Below, in pieces: positions 16,816-24,599 of a DNA stretch of 26,056 bases (within the stretch, counting starts at the first letter, position 1; the number at the start of each line of letters is the position of its first letter). The stretch is from DATFLK01 sp035267815 (GTDB lineage Bacteria; Pseudomonadota; Zetaproteobacteria; Mariprofundales; Mariprofundaceae), in the NCBI GenBank assembly GCA_035267815.1, contig DATFLK010000013.1, positions 1 to 26,056 of the forward strand, given 5' to 3'. The notes beneath the pieces are model-generated. The model was not told the DNA's origin, made no database searches, and saw only the letters and a program-made list of their open reading frames with translations. A program made the position numbers and the translations under genes.

Positions 16816-17502
16816 CTATGACTGCCGCTCCGCGGCGTGGCGTTGGGCGGTATGGACGATATCAACCAGATCGCTGTCCGCCACGTCGACCACAAGGTTC
16901 ATCTCGGTCAGGGCCCGGTTGATATCATCGGCCTCGATACGCAAACCAGCCATTTTCACTTCCGGCCTCGGAGCGTGGTAGGCGGGGTAACGGCGCCACC
17001 GGAACAGGTTATTGAAGAGGAAAGCGATCGCCAGGATCGTCAGCGCATTGATCATCACCGGCTTCCAGACATAATCGTAACCGAGCGAATGGATCGCCGG
17101 CCCGCCGATGACGGCGATCAACGCGGTCGCACCGCCCGGCGGATGGACGCAGCGCGCATAGTGCATGGCCAGCACGGCCAAGGATACGGCGCAGGCGGCT
17201 GCCACGACCGGTTCGGGAATCAGCGTGGCGCAGGTCACGCCGACGAACGCCGAGATCATCTGGCCGCCGGTCGCGGCCCACGGCTGGGAGAGCTGGCCGT
17301 GCGGCACGGCAAAGAGCAGCACCGCCGACGCCCCCATCGAACCGACCATCAGCCAAGCATCCCCAGCCGGCATGTAGCGAGCGCTGATGTAGGCGGTGGT
17401 GAGAATCCCCAGGAAGGCCCCCAGCGCCGCCACCCACTTCTCAGTATGGCTGACAGGATGACCATCCACGCCGAGCCACTGTTTGATCGTCTTCCCGTGC
17501 AT
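16816..17502 (-). CDS. HPP family integral membrane protein
   Basis: A 228-residue protein of the HPP family (PF04982-like), named for its HPPGGA motif, here in CVHPPGGATALIAV at about residues 118-131. Four transmembrane helices are visible: about 24-44, 50-68, 82-112 (with GVTCATLIPEPVVAAACAVS), and 145-165 (MINALTILAIAFLFNNLF). A cytoplasmic tail (about 170-228) with EADDINRALTEMNLVVDVADSD follows. The family is poorly characterised; a chloroplast member has been linked to nitrite transport. It is the last gene of the suf transcription unit, starting 12 bases after the Rieske stop with GAGGAGATAG as ribosome site. Whether it serves iron-sulfur metabolism is unknown. Confidence 0.9.
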   Translation of the reverse strand: MHGKTIKQWLGVDGHPVSHTEKWVAALGAFLGILTTAYISARYMPAGDAWLMVGSMGASAVLLFAVPHGQLSQPWAATGGQMISAFVGVTCATLIPEPVVAAACAVSLAVLAMHYARCVHPPGGATALIAVIGGPAIHSLGYDYVWKPVMINALTILAIAFLFNNLFRWRRYPAYHAPRPEVKMAGLRIEADDINRALTEMNLVVDVADSDLVDIVHTAQRHAAERQS

Positions 17503-17514
17503 CGAACTATCTCC

Positions 17515-17829
17515 TCAGAAGCCGATGTCGACCTGCACCATGTCGTTCTCGATGCGGACTGGAAAGGTCTCCACATCCTCGTAGGCCGGTGCGGTCAGCG
17601 CCTTACCGTTGCGCACACAGAAGCGGGCTCCGTGGCGCGGGCAGATAATCTGGTCTCCGTCCATCTTGCCGCTGGCGAGCTCGCCGCCATCGTGGGTGCA
17701 GACATCCTCGATGGCGAAACAATCCCCGTCGAGATTGAAGACGGCGATCTGGCCCGCCACCGTATTGACCACCTTGCGACTGCCGGCCGGAAGCTCCCCG
17801 GCCGTGCAGACATCAATCCATTCAGCCAT
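17515..17829 (-). CDS. Rieske [2Fe-2S] ferredoxin (NirD/BphF-like, stand-alone)
   Basis: A 104-residue soluble Rieske protein. The cluster is bound by C44 and H46 in VCTHDGGEL and C63 and H66 in CPRHGARFCV, the standard Cys-x-His and Cys-x2-His pair. The length and motif match small electron-transfer ferredoxins associated with dioxygenases or nitrite reductase small subunits rather than the membrane bc1 Rieske. ATG 17829 is selected because GGAGGGG stands just upstream; a longer in-frame ATG at 17889 would run into sufT. It lies between sufT and the HPP gene in the suf unit and is likely both a product and a client of the Suf machinery. No oxygenase gene is adjacent, so the redox partner is unknown. 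Confidence 0.93.
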   Translation of the reverse strand: MAEWIDVCTAGELPAGSRKVVNTVAGQIAVFNLDGDCFAIEDVCTHDGGELASGKMDGDQIICPRHGARFCVRNGKALTAPAYEDVETFPVRIENDMVQVDIGF

Positions 17830-17854
17830 TTTCCACCCCTCCTGAAAAACCTGT

Positions 17855-18403
17855 TTAAAACATCCCGAGCTGCAGCTTGGCCGATTCACTCATCATGCTG
17901 CGATCCCAGGGCGGATCGAACACCAGCTCGACATGCGCCTCGGTGACATTCCTGACAGACAGCAGACGCGCCCGCACATCATCGACCAGGATCGGACCCA
18001 TGCCGCATCCGGGCGCGGTCAGGGTCATGACCACCTCGACGCGATTGCCGCCCTCCAGCGGCACGATGTTGCATTTGTAGATCAGACCGAGATCGACGAT
18101 ATTGACCGGAATCTCCGGATCGTAGCATTGCCGCATCGCCTCCCAGACATCATCCTCGTCGACCGGCCCGTCCGCCGTTTTGGGCGTCTCGTCTACCGCC
18201 TCCACCTCGAGGCCGAGGGCATCGGCATCCTTGTTGTCGATTCGCACGAGATTGCCGTTGACGTTGACCGTATAGGTGCCGCCAAGCGCCTGCACGATCA
18301 CCACCTGGCTCCCTTCGGGAATGGCGACGCAAGTGCCGAGCGGAACGAGCATCGCCTCGCAGTCTCGCAGCAGGGTGCGGGTTTCACCGACCTGAACGCC
18401 CAT
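17855..18403 (-). CDS. sufT: Iron-sulfur cluster assembly protein SufT
   Basis: A 182-residue protein of the SufT group with a MIP18/DUF59 domain. The N-terminal part (about 1-70) is a small beta domain with VAIPEGSQVVIVQALGGTYT and is specific to SufT. The DUF59 part (about 82-182) has the signature YDPEIPVNIVDLGLIY (94-109) and TLTAPGCGMGP with the conserved C133. SufT is implicated in cluster maturation or transfer, particularly under high Fe-S demand in other bacteria. It starts two bases after the sufU stop, confirming membership in the operon. The final DPPWDRSMMSESAKLQLGMF is typical of the family ending. Confidence 0.94.
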   Translation of the reverse strand: MGVQVGETRTLLRDCEAMLVPLGTCVAIPEGSQVVIVQALGGTYTVNVNGNLVRIDNKDADALGLEVEAVDETPKTADGPVDEDDVWEAMRQCYDPEIPVNIVDLGLIYKCNIVPLEGGNRVEVVMTLTAPGCGMGPILVDDVRARLLSVRNVTEAHVELVFDPPWDRSMMSESAKLQLGMF

Positions 18404-18405
18404 GT

Positions 18406-18858
18406 CTACTCCGTTTTAACCGGTGCCTGATCACCCTCCAGCGCCGATTTCATCGTATGCCAGCAGAGTGATGCGCACTTGATGCGGGAGGGAAACTCGC
18501 GCACGCCGGAGAGCACCGCCAGCTTGCCGAGGTTTTCCGGCGCAGGTTCCGAGACATCGGAGGTGACCATCTCGTGGAAGCGCTCGAAGAGTGCCTCGGC
18601 CTCGGCCTCGGTCTTACCCTTGAGCTGCTCGGTCATCAGCGAGGCGGAAGCCACCGAGATGGCACAACCGCTCCCCTCGAAGCTGATATCCTCAATGACA
18701 CCCTCATCATTGAGGCGCAGGTAAAGCGTCAGCTTGTCGCCGCAGAGCGGGTTGAATCCATCCGCCTTGCACGAGGCATCCGGCATGGCATGGAAGTTCC
18801 TCGGGCTGCGGTTGTGATCCACCACCACCTCTTGGTACAGATCGTTGAGATCGAACAT
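18406..18858 (-). CDS. sufU: SufU-type scaffold/sulfurtransferase protein (IscU-like)
   Basis: A 150-residue IscU-fold protein. The three cysteines and aspartate that bind zinc or the cluster are C39 and D41 (NPLCGD), C65 (GSGCAIS) and C128 (IKCASLCW), at nearly the same positions as in Bacillus SufU (C41, D43, C66, C128). A SufU-specific insertion between the second and third cysteine is present (about 80-118), and the IscU LPPVK motif is absent. SufU accepts sulfur from SufS. Here it replaces SufE, which is not found in this operon. Its ATG overlaps the sufS stop by one base. Confidence 0.93.
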   Translation of the reverse strand: MFDLNDLYQEVVVDHNRSPRNFHAMPDASCKADGFNPLCGDKLTLYLRLNDEGVIEDISFEGSGCAISVASASLMTEQLKGKTEAEAEALFERFHEMVTSDVSEPAPENLGKLAVLSGVREFPSRIKCASLCWHTMKSALEGDQAPVKTE

Positions 18859-20099
18859 CAGGCAAACATCCTTTGTGCATATTCCAGTGCATCGAAGAGC
18901 CGATCGACCTCTTCGACAGTATTGTAGAGGGCGAACGAGGCACGGGCCGTGGCCGGTACGCCGAAGCGGTCCATCACCGGCATGGCGCAGTGGTGACCGG
19001 CACGGATCGCCACCCCCTGCCTGTCGAGAATGGTACCCAGATCGTGCGGGTGCACCCCCTTCAACACGAAGGAGAGGATACTCGCCTTGTGCGTGGCCGT
19101 ACCGATAATGGTCAGCCCCTCGAAGGCCTCCGCCCGCTTGGTGGCATGGGCGAGCAAATCGTGCTCGTGGCGGGCGATGCGTTCGAGCCCCACAGAAGCG
19201 AGGTAATCGACCGCCTCTCCCAGACCGATCACGCCGGCGATATGGGGCGTGCCCGCCTCGAACTTGTAGGGCAAATCGTTGTAGTGCGTCTTCTCGAAAG
19301 TGACCATCGAGATCATGTCGCCACCGCCCTGGTAGGGGGGCATCGCCTCCAGCAATGCCTCCTTAGCATAGAGCACGCCGATACCGGTCGGCCCGAGCAT
19401 CTTGTGTGCGGAGATAGCGTAGAAATCGACATCGAGCTCCTGCACATCGACCTGCAGATGAGCCGTCGCCTGTGCCCCGTCGAGTAGCACCGGAACACCC
19501 TGGGCATGCGCCATCTCGACCACCGTTTTCACCGGATTGATCGTGCCCAGCGCATTGGACATATGCGCCATCGCCACAAGCCGTGTGCGGGAGGAGAGCA
19601 GACGCTCGAACTCGGCGAAATCCATCTTGCCCTCGTCGTCGATCGGGACGACCTTCAATACCGTGCCGGTCTGCTCGCACAGCAACTGCCACGGTACGAT
19701 GTTGGAGTGATGCTCCATGCCTGTAATCAGGATCTCGTCCCCTGCCTTCAGGTGCGAGCGTCCATAGCTCTGTGCCACCAGGTTGATCGCTTCGGTAGCA
19801 CCGCGCACGAAGACAATCTCGCGCGTGCTGCGGGCGTTGATGAAGCGCCGCACCTTGTCCCGGGCACCCTCGTAGTGCTTGGTCGAGAGCTCGCTCAGAT
19901 GGTGGACGCCGCGGTGCACATTGGCGTTTTCCTGCGTGTAGTAACGCTGGACCGTATCGATCACGCACTTCGGCTTCTGCGTCGTCGCCGCATTGTCGAG
20001 ATAGACCAGCGGGTGACCGTGCACCTCCTGATGCAGGATCGGAAAGTCGTCACGCACCGCTGCAATGTCCAGTCCGCGTTCGATCTCCGCCGCACTCAT
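18858..20099 (-). CDS. sufS: Cysteine desulfurase SufS
   Basis: A 413-residue group II PLP-dependent cysteine desulfurase that supplies sulfur for cluster assembly. H130 (MEHHSN) stacks on PLP, K233 (SAHKMLGPTGIG) forms the Schiff base, and the persulfide cysteine is C371 in RAGHHCAMPVMDRFG. These are seven positions after their E. coli SufS counterparts K226 and C364, consistent with a slightly longer N terminus. LDNAATTQKP near residue 35 is the family opening. The ATG overlaps the sufD stop as ATGA, so translation is likely coupled. Pairing with SufU rather than SufE fits the downstream gene. Confidence 0.97.
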   Translation of the reverse strand: MSAAEIERGLDIAAVRDDFPILHQEVHGHPLVYLDNAATTQKPKCVIDTVQRYYTQENANVHRGVHHLSELSTKHYEGARDKVRRFINARSTREIVFVRGATEAINLVAQSYGRSHLKAGDEILITGMEHHSNIVPWQLLCEQTGTVLKVVPIDDEGKMDFAEFERLLSSRTRLVAMAHMSNALGTINPVKTVVEMAHAQGVPVLLDGAQATAHLQVDVQELDVDFYAISAHKMLGPTGIGVLYAKEALLEAMPPYQGGGDMISMVTFEKTHYNDLPYKFEAGTPHIAGVIGLGEAVDYLASVGLERIARHEHDLLAHATKRAEAFEGLTIIGTATHKASILSFVLKGVHPHDLGTILDRQGVAIRAGHHCAMPVMDRFGVPATARASFALYNTVEEVDRLFDALEYAQRMFA

Positions 20100-21436
20100 A
20101 CCAGTCCCTCCATCGTGCTGCCGCCCGGCAGTCGTTTCAGGGCCTCACGCTCCAGAAAGGTGCGCACCCGGTCCAGCCCGATACTGGCCAGTACCTCGTC
20201 CGCAAAGGCGAAGGTCAGCATATTGCGCGCGGCATCCTCGGCCAGCCCACGCGAACGCAGGTAAAACAGTTGCGTGGTATCCATCTGGCCCACCGTCGCA
20301 CCGTGCGCGCACTTCACGTCATCGTTGTAAATCTCAAGCTCCGGCTTCGTATCCACTTCGGCATCGTCGGAGAGCAACAGATTGGCATTGGACTGTTCGG
20401 AATCGGTCTTCACCGCTCCCTCGCTAACCACGATCTTGCCGTTGAAGACACCGTGCGCACGCCCGGCCAGTACGCCACGGTAGTTCTCGCGGCTGCGCCC
20501 GTGCGGTGTAGCATGGTCGATATAGGTGTGGTGGTCGGCATGCTGGCGCCCCCCCAGCAGATAGAGGCCATTCATGGTGCATTCGGCCCCCTGACCCTTC
20601 AACTGCGAGACGAGATCGACCCGGGACAGGGCACTGCCAAGTGCCACGGCATGCGAGACATACCGACTGTCTCGATGCTGGACGACCTCGATACGACCGA
20701 CATGGAAACGCGTATCGGCCTCCAGTTGCAGACGGTAATGCTCAAGGGAGGCATTGTCGTGCAGTTCGACGCGACTGACGCTGTTGGTCAGGCCGGTCGA
20801 TCCGTCGAGACCTGCGAAGTGTTCGATCACCACCGCCTTGGCGCCGCGCCCCAGCACAACATGGTGCCGTACATGCTCGGCACGGCCGTTACCAGCCGGC
20901 AGATGAACCAGATAGAGCGGCTTCTCCAGAGACACGCCATCGGCCACGGAGACCACGGCGCCATCGGTCGCCATGGCCGCATTTAGCGCCACGAAACCGT
21001 TGAACAGCACCGATTCGGCATCCACCGCCAGAGCATCCAGCGCCGCTTCCTCACCGTCATGCAGCATGTCAGTCAGCGAACGAACCGTCACGCCCTCCGG
21101 AATATGCGAGAGGCTGCGATGCAGAAAGCCACCGACGAAGACAAGCTGGTAGGCATCCAGATCGGGGATCAGGGCACGTTCGATCGCACCGGTATCCTGT
21201 GGCGCCGGTGACGGAACATGCCAGAGCCGTTCGGATAGCAACGCCCGAATACGGGAGGCATCGGTATACTTCCACGTCTCATGGTGGCGCGCCGGCCAAC
21301 CCGTTGTCGCAAAACACTCGGCGGCACAGCGACGGTGCGCGCGGACAGTCGCATGTTCGCCGCCGGGCAACCCGCCCAGTGCCTCGTCCAGTCCCGACAG
21401 TATCTGCGCCTCGATGGCCTGTGGACGCTCGCTCAC
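20096..21436 (-). CDS. sufD: Fe-S cluster assembly scaffold subunit SufD
   Basis: A 446-residue SufD, part of the SufBC2D scaffold complex. The N-terminal helical region contains HHETWKYTD, followed by the beta-helix core with VLGRGAKAVVIEHFAG, and the C-terminal signature SRENYRGVLAGRAHGVFNGK, then QSNANLLLSDDAEVDTKPEL and CAHGATVGQ with the conserved cysteine and histidine near the SufB-SufD interface. The start is a GTG at 21436 that overlaps the sufC stop as GTGA, preceded by GAGGAGG. It transfers or builds clusters with SufB and SufC in the cytoplasm. Length is normal for the family. Confidence 0.96.
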   Translation of the reverse strand: MSERPQAIEAQILSGLDEALGGLPGGEHATVRAHRRCAAECFATTGWPARHHETWKYTDASRIRALLSERLWHVPSPAPQDTGAIERALIPDLDAYQLVFVGGFLHRSLSHIPEGVTVRSLTDMLHDGEEAALDALAVDAESVLFNGFVALNAAMATDGAVVSVADGVSLEKPLYLVHLPAGNGRAEHVRHHVVLGRGAKAVVIEHFAGLDGSTGLTNSVSRVELHDNASLEHYRLQLEADTRFHVGRIEVVQHRDSRYVSHAVALGSALSRVDLVSQLKGQGAECTMNGLYLLGGRQHADHHTYIDHATPHGRSRENYRGVLAGRAHGVFNGKIVVSEGAVKTDSEQSNANLLLSDDAEVDTKPELEIYNDDVKCAHGATVGQMDTTQLFYLRSRGLAEDAARNMLTFAFADEVLASIGLDRVRTFLEREALKRLPGGSTMEGLV

Positions 21437-22188
21437 GCTGCAGCCTCCTCGCGGACCCAGTCATAGCCGCGCTCCTCGAGCTCCAGCGCCAACTCCTTGC
21501 CACCGGATTTGAGGATGCGACCGTCGGCCAGCACGTGGATGTAATCCGGCTCGATGTAGTTGAGCAGTCGCTGGTAGTGAGTCACCATCATCATGGCCCG
21601 ATCCGGACTCCTGAGCTGGTTGACCCCGGAGGCGACGGTCTTCAGCGCGTCGATATCGAGACCGGAGTCGGTCTCGTCGAGAATCGCCAGGCTCGGCTCC
21701 AGTACCGCCATCTGGAAAATCTCGTTTCGCTTCTTCTCACCGCCGGAGAAGCCTTCATTGACTGCACGGCTGATCAACGACTCATCCAGCTTGACCAGCG
21801 CCATCTTTTCCCGTATCAGCGACATGAAATCCATAGCATCCAGTTCGGGCAAGCCGTGATGCTTGCGGATGCTATTGAGCCCCGCCTTGAGTAGGTAGAT
21901 GTTATTCACGCCGGGGATCTCGACCGGATACTGGAATGCTAGGAATACGCCCTCCCAAGCGCGCTCCTCCGGACTCATCGAGAGCAGGTCGTGACCGTTG
22001 TAGAGCACGCTTCCGGCGGTAACCTCGTAACCCGCGCGTCCGGCGATCACATTGGAGAGGGTGCTTTTGCCGGAGCCGTTCGGCCCCATGATGGCATGTA
22101 CCTCGCCCGCATTGATCTCTAGGTCGATCCCCTTGAGAATCTCTTTGCCGTTGACCGAAACATGTAATCCTTCAACCTTCAACATCAT
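21433..22188 (-). CDS. sufC: Fe-S cluster assembly ATPase SufC
   Basis: A 251-residue ABC-type soluble ATPase that powers conformational change of SufB-SufD. Walker A is GPNGSGKS (35-42), the Q loop is LAFQYPVEIPGV, the ABC signature is FSGGEKKRNEI, and Walker B is LAILDETDSGLD, the last being highly specific for SufC. MMMVTHYQRLLNYI supplies the H loop. AAGGA lies about seven bases upstream of the first ATG; a second ATG follows directly and either could be used. The 88 bases between sufB and sufC form the largest gap in the operon and hold no gene. Confidence 0.97.
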   Translation of the reverse strand: MMLKVEGLHVSVNGKEILKGIDLEINAGEVHAIMGPNGSGKSTLSNVIAGRAGYEVTAGSVLYNGHDLLSMSPEERAWEGVFLAFQYPVEIPGVNNIYLLKAGLNSIRKHHGLPELDAMDFMSLIREKMALVKLDESLISRAVNEGFSGGEKKRNEIFQMAVLEPSLAILDETDSGLDIDALKTVASGVNQLRSPDRAMMMVTHYQRLLNYIEPDYIHVLADGRILKSGGKELALELEERGYDWVREEAAA

Positions 22189-22276
22189 CGCAATCCTTTT
22201 ACCACGGGCATAGCAGGATTTCGCCTCTACGAATTCCTGACTTCCCGGATATCGATATCGTGTACGTTTCGGCGCG

Positions 22277-23716
22277 TTATCCCACCGCGCCTTCCAGACT
22301 GACTGAGAGCAGCTTGCCCGCCTCCACGGCGAACTCCATCGGCAGCTCCTTGAACACCTCCCGGCAAAAACCGTTCACGATCATCGAGACCGCATCCTCC
22401 TCGGAGATACCGCGCTGCATGCAGTAGAAGAGCTGGTCCTCGCCGATCTTGGAGGTGGTCGCCTCATGCTCGACACGAGCCGTTCGGTTCTTCGCCTCGA
22501 TATAGGGGAAGGTGTGGGCACCACAGGTATCCCCGAGCAGCAGCGAATCGCATTGCGTGTAGTTGCGCGCGTCATCTGCCCCCTTGAGCACCTTGACCAA
22601 GCCCCGGTAGGCATTCTGGCCGTGACCGGCGGAGATGCCCTTCGAGATGATGGTACTGCGGGTATGGTTGCCGACATGCACCATCTTGGTGCCGGTATCC
22701 GCCTGTTGATAGTTGTTGGTCAGGGCCACCGAGTAAAACTCGCCAACGGAGTGGTCGCCCTTCAACACACAGCTGGGATATTTCCAGGTGATGGCCGAGC
22801 CGGTCTCCACTTGGGTCCAAGAGATCTTCGAGTTAGCACCGCGGCATTCACCGCGCTTGGTGACGAAGTTGTAGATGCCACCACGCCCCTCCTCATCTCC
22901 CGGATACCAGTTCTGCACTGTCGAATACTTGATCTTGGCGTCGTCCAGTGCCACCAGCTCGACAACGGCGGCGTGTAGCTGGTTCTCGTCGCGCATCGGT
23001 GCCGTACACCCCTCGAGGTAGCTGACCGAAGCACCCTCGTCGGCAATGATCAGCGTCCGCTCGAACTGGCCCGTATTCGAGGCGTTGATGCGGAAGTAGG
23101 TGGAGAGCTCCATGGGGCAGCGCACCCCCTTCGGCACATAGACGAAGGAGCCATCCGTGAAGACCGCGGAGTTCAGCGACGCGAAGAAGTTGTCGCTAGT
23201 CGGCACCACCGTGCCGAGATAGGCGCGTACCAGTTCCGGATGTTTCTCGATCGCCTCGGAAATCGGACAGAAGATCACACCCGCCTCCTCTAGCTTGGCT
23301 TTGAAGGTGGTGGCCACGGAGACGGAATCGAACACCGCATCAACCGCCACGCCAGCCAGTCGCTCACGCTCGTGCAGCGGGATGCCCAGTTTCTCGTAGG
23401 TCTCCAACAACTTGGGGTCGACCTCGTCCAGGCTCTTCGGGGCATCCTTCTTCGATTTCGGCGCGGAGTAGTAGGAGATCGACTGGTAGTCGACCGGGTC
23501 GTAGTGCACATGCGCCCACTCCGGCTCAGCCATCGTTTTCCAGTGCTCGAAGGCGGCCAAGCGCCACTCAAGCATCCACTCCGGCTCCTTCTTCTTGGCG
23601 GAGATCAGACGGATCACATCCTCGCTCAGTCCCGGCGGCACCGTGTCGGATTCAATATCGGTAAAGAACCCAGCCTCGTACTCGCGCTTAACTAATTCCT
23701 CAACTCGACTGCTCAC
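22277..23716 (-). CDS. sufB: Fe-S cluster assembly scaffold subunit SufB
   Basis: A 479-residue SufB, the main scaffold subunit (E. coli 495). The open N terminus SSRVEELVKREYEAGF is followed by EPEWMLEWRLAAFEHW and the beta-helix core with TDGSFVYVPKGVRCPMELST, RTLIIADEGASVSYLEGC, and later LLGDTCGAHTFPYIEAKN, EHEATTSKIGEDQLFYC and EEDAVSMIVNGFCREVF. The conserved cysteine in GDTCGAHTFP corresponds to the sulfur-accepting residue in E. coli. The GTG start at 23716 is set by AGTGGAG just upstream and by the family N terminus; earlier in-frame starts would run through the regulator gene. Only one base separates it from the regulator stop. Confidence 0.95.
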   Translation of the reverse strand: MSSRVEELVKREYEAGFFTDIESDTVPPGLSEDVIRLISAKKKEPEWMLEWRLAAFEHWKTMAEPEWAHVHYDPVDYQSISYYSAPKSKKDAPKSLDEVDPKLLETYEKLGIPLHERERLAGVAVDAVFDSVSVATTFKAKLEEAGVIFCPISEAIEKHPELVRAYLGTVVPTSDNFFASLNSAVFTDGSFVYVPKGVRCPMELSTYFRINASNTGQFERTLIIADEGASVSYLEGCTAPMRDENQLHAAVVELVALDDAKIKYSTVQNWYPGDEEGRGGIYNFVTKRGECRGANSKISWTQVETGSAITWKYPSCVLKGDHSVGEFYSVALTNNYQQADTGTKMVHVGNHTRSTIISKGISAGHGQNAYRGLVKVLKGADDARNYTQCDSLLLGDTCGAHTFPYIEAKNRTARVEHEATTSKIGEDQLFYCMQRGISEEDAVSMIVNGFCREVFKELPMEFAVEAGKLLSVSLEGAVG

Positions 23717-23717
23717 G

Positions 23718-24197
23718 TTACGCTCCACTTTCCTGCATGAATGAGGAACCTTCTCCCGGCGCACCTTTCTGCATCTGGATCGCCGGGGCAAACTGCGGCT
23801 GCAGCATGTCCGAAAGACTGATGTGGCCGAGTGCGTCTCGAATAGCATGGTTGATGCGCTGCCAGTTGCCACGTATCGAGCAACTGGACTCCTGCTCGCA
23901 GTGGCTTCCGTCTTCGAGATTGCACTCGGTCAGGGCAATCGGCCCCTCCATCGCGACAATGATATCGCGTATCGAGATCTCCTGCGGAGAACGGGTCAGA
24001 CGATAGCCGCCGTTGACGCCGCGCACCGATTCAAGCATCCCTTCGCGCAGAAGGATCTGCAGAATCTTGCTGACGGTGGGCTGCGGAAGGTGGGCCAGCT
24101 CGGCCAGCTCGGCAGCGTTGTAGAGCTTGCCGGCGTCACGAGCGAACTGCGCCATCAGAAGTACGCCGTAATCAGCCAGTTTTGTAATTCTGAACAT
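23718..24197 (-). CDS. Rrf2-family SUF system regulator (IscR-like, SufR-type of proteobacteria)
   Basis: A 159-residue Rrf2 transcription factor, the first gene of the suf unit. The winged helix-turn-helix lies in residues about 1-75, with MFRITKLADYGVLLM, LPQPTVSKILQILL as recognition helix and the wing VRGVNGGYRLTRSP. Three cysteines, C92, C100 and C106 (CNLEDGSHC and ESSCSI), are placed as in IscR, where they hold a [2Fe-2S] cluster; the following region lacks a histidine at the exact IscR H107 position but has one at about H117. The tail is rich in Gln, Gly and Ser. It likely senses Fe-S status and represses this operon through the inverted repeat over its promoter. It is upstream of sufB by one base. 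Confidence 0.94.
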   Translation of the reverse strand: MFRITKLADYGVLLMAQFARDAGKLYNAAELAELAHLPQPTVSKILQILLREGMLESVRGVNGGYRLTRSPQEISIRDIIVAMEGPIALTECNLEDGSHCEQESSCSIRGNWQRINHAIRDALGHISLSDMLQPQFAPAIQMQKGAPGEGSSFMQESGA

Positions 24198-24217
24198 TCG
24201 ATTAGTCGCCTCACATG

Positions 24218-24245
24218 TAAACTAGGACCATTCTAGTCCTGTTTA
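24218..24245. promoter_or_regulatory. Inverted-repeat operator over the suf promoter (probable Rrf2 binding site)
   Basis: A near-perfect 28-bp inverted repeat. Read on the minus strand, TAAACAGGAC is followed by TAGAAT and then GGTCCTAGTTTA; the arms match apart from a one-base insertion in the downstream arm. It contains the whole -10 box and spans the transcription start, the usual placement of an Rrf2-family repressor site. That the adjacent regulator binds here is inference. Confidence 0.65.
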
Positions 24246-24258
24246 GCGCGGCAATCAA
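24230..24258 (-). promoter_or_regulatory. Promoter of the suf operon
   Basis: On the minus strand, TTGATT (24253-24258) and TAGAAT (24230-24235) are separated by exactly 17 bases; the -10 box matches consensus at five of six positions. The predicted start lies near 24223, giving a leader of roughly 25 bases before the regulator ATG at 24197. Confidence 0.7.
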
Positions 24259-24338
24259 GGGAGGAAGCGGGGCAGGGGTGACTTCACCACCATTGTAGCG
24301 ACCACAGCCGCATCCGTCGCCCCCTGCCGGAAAGGCAT

Positions 24339-24376
24339 AAAAAAACCCGCCGGAGCATAAGCTCAACGGCGGGTTT
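24339..24376 (-). terminator. Rho-independent terminator of the rRNA operon
   Basis: On the minus strand, AACCCGCCG (24367-24375 side) pairs with CGGCGGGTT (24344-24352 side), and an inner GAGC/GCTC stem closes on a four-base loop. A run of seven T residues (24339-24345) follows. It lies about ten bases downstream of the 5S gene. Confidence 0.88.
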
Positions 24377-24386
24377 GGGTAAAAAT

Positions 24387-24500
24387 CCTGGCGGCGACCT
24401 ACTCTCCCACGGGGAATCCCGCAGTACCATCGGCGCTGAAGGTCTTAGCTTCTGAGTTCGGGATGGGATCAGGCGTTTCCCCCTCGCTATGGCCACCAGG
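24387..24500 (-). rRNA. rrf: 5S ribosomal RNA
   Basis: Read on the minus strand, the gene starts near CCTGGTGGCCATAGCGAG and ends near GTCGCCGCCAGG; the two ends pair as the terminal helix. The core CCCATCCCGAACTCAGAAG and the AGCGCCGATGGTACTGCG segment are diagnostic of bacterial 5S. The ends may be off by one to three bases. Confidence 0.95.
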
Positions 24501-24599
24501 AAACTGGTTGGAGCCTGTCTGAACCGTATGGAAAAAGTCCAAACAAACTCACTGAATAAGGAACTATTGATTGATATCTAATGTCTTAACGTTGCATGG

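Noticed and set aside
16837..17946. A 369-codon plus-strand frame opposite the HPP and Rieske genes
   Set aside because: Both minus-strand genes have clear family motifs and ribosome sites; the plus frame has none.
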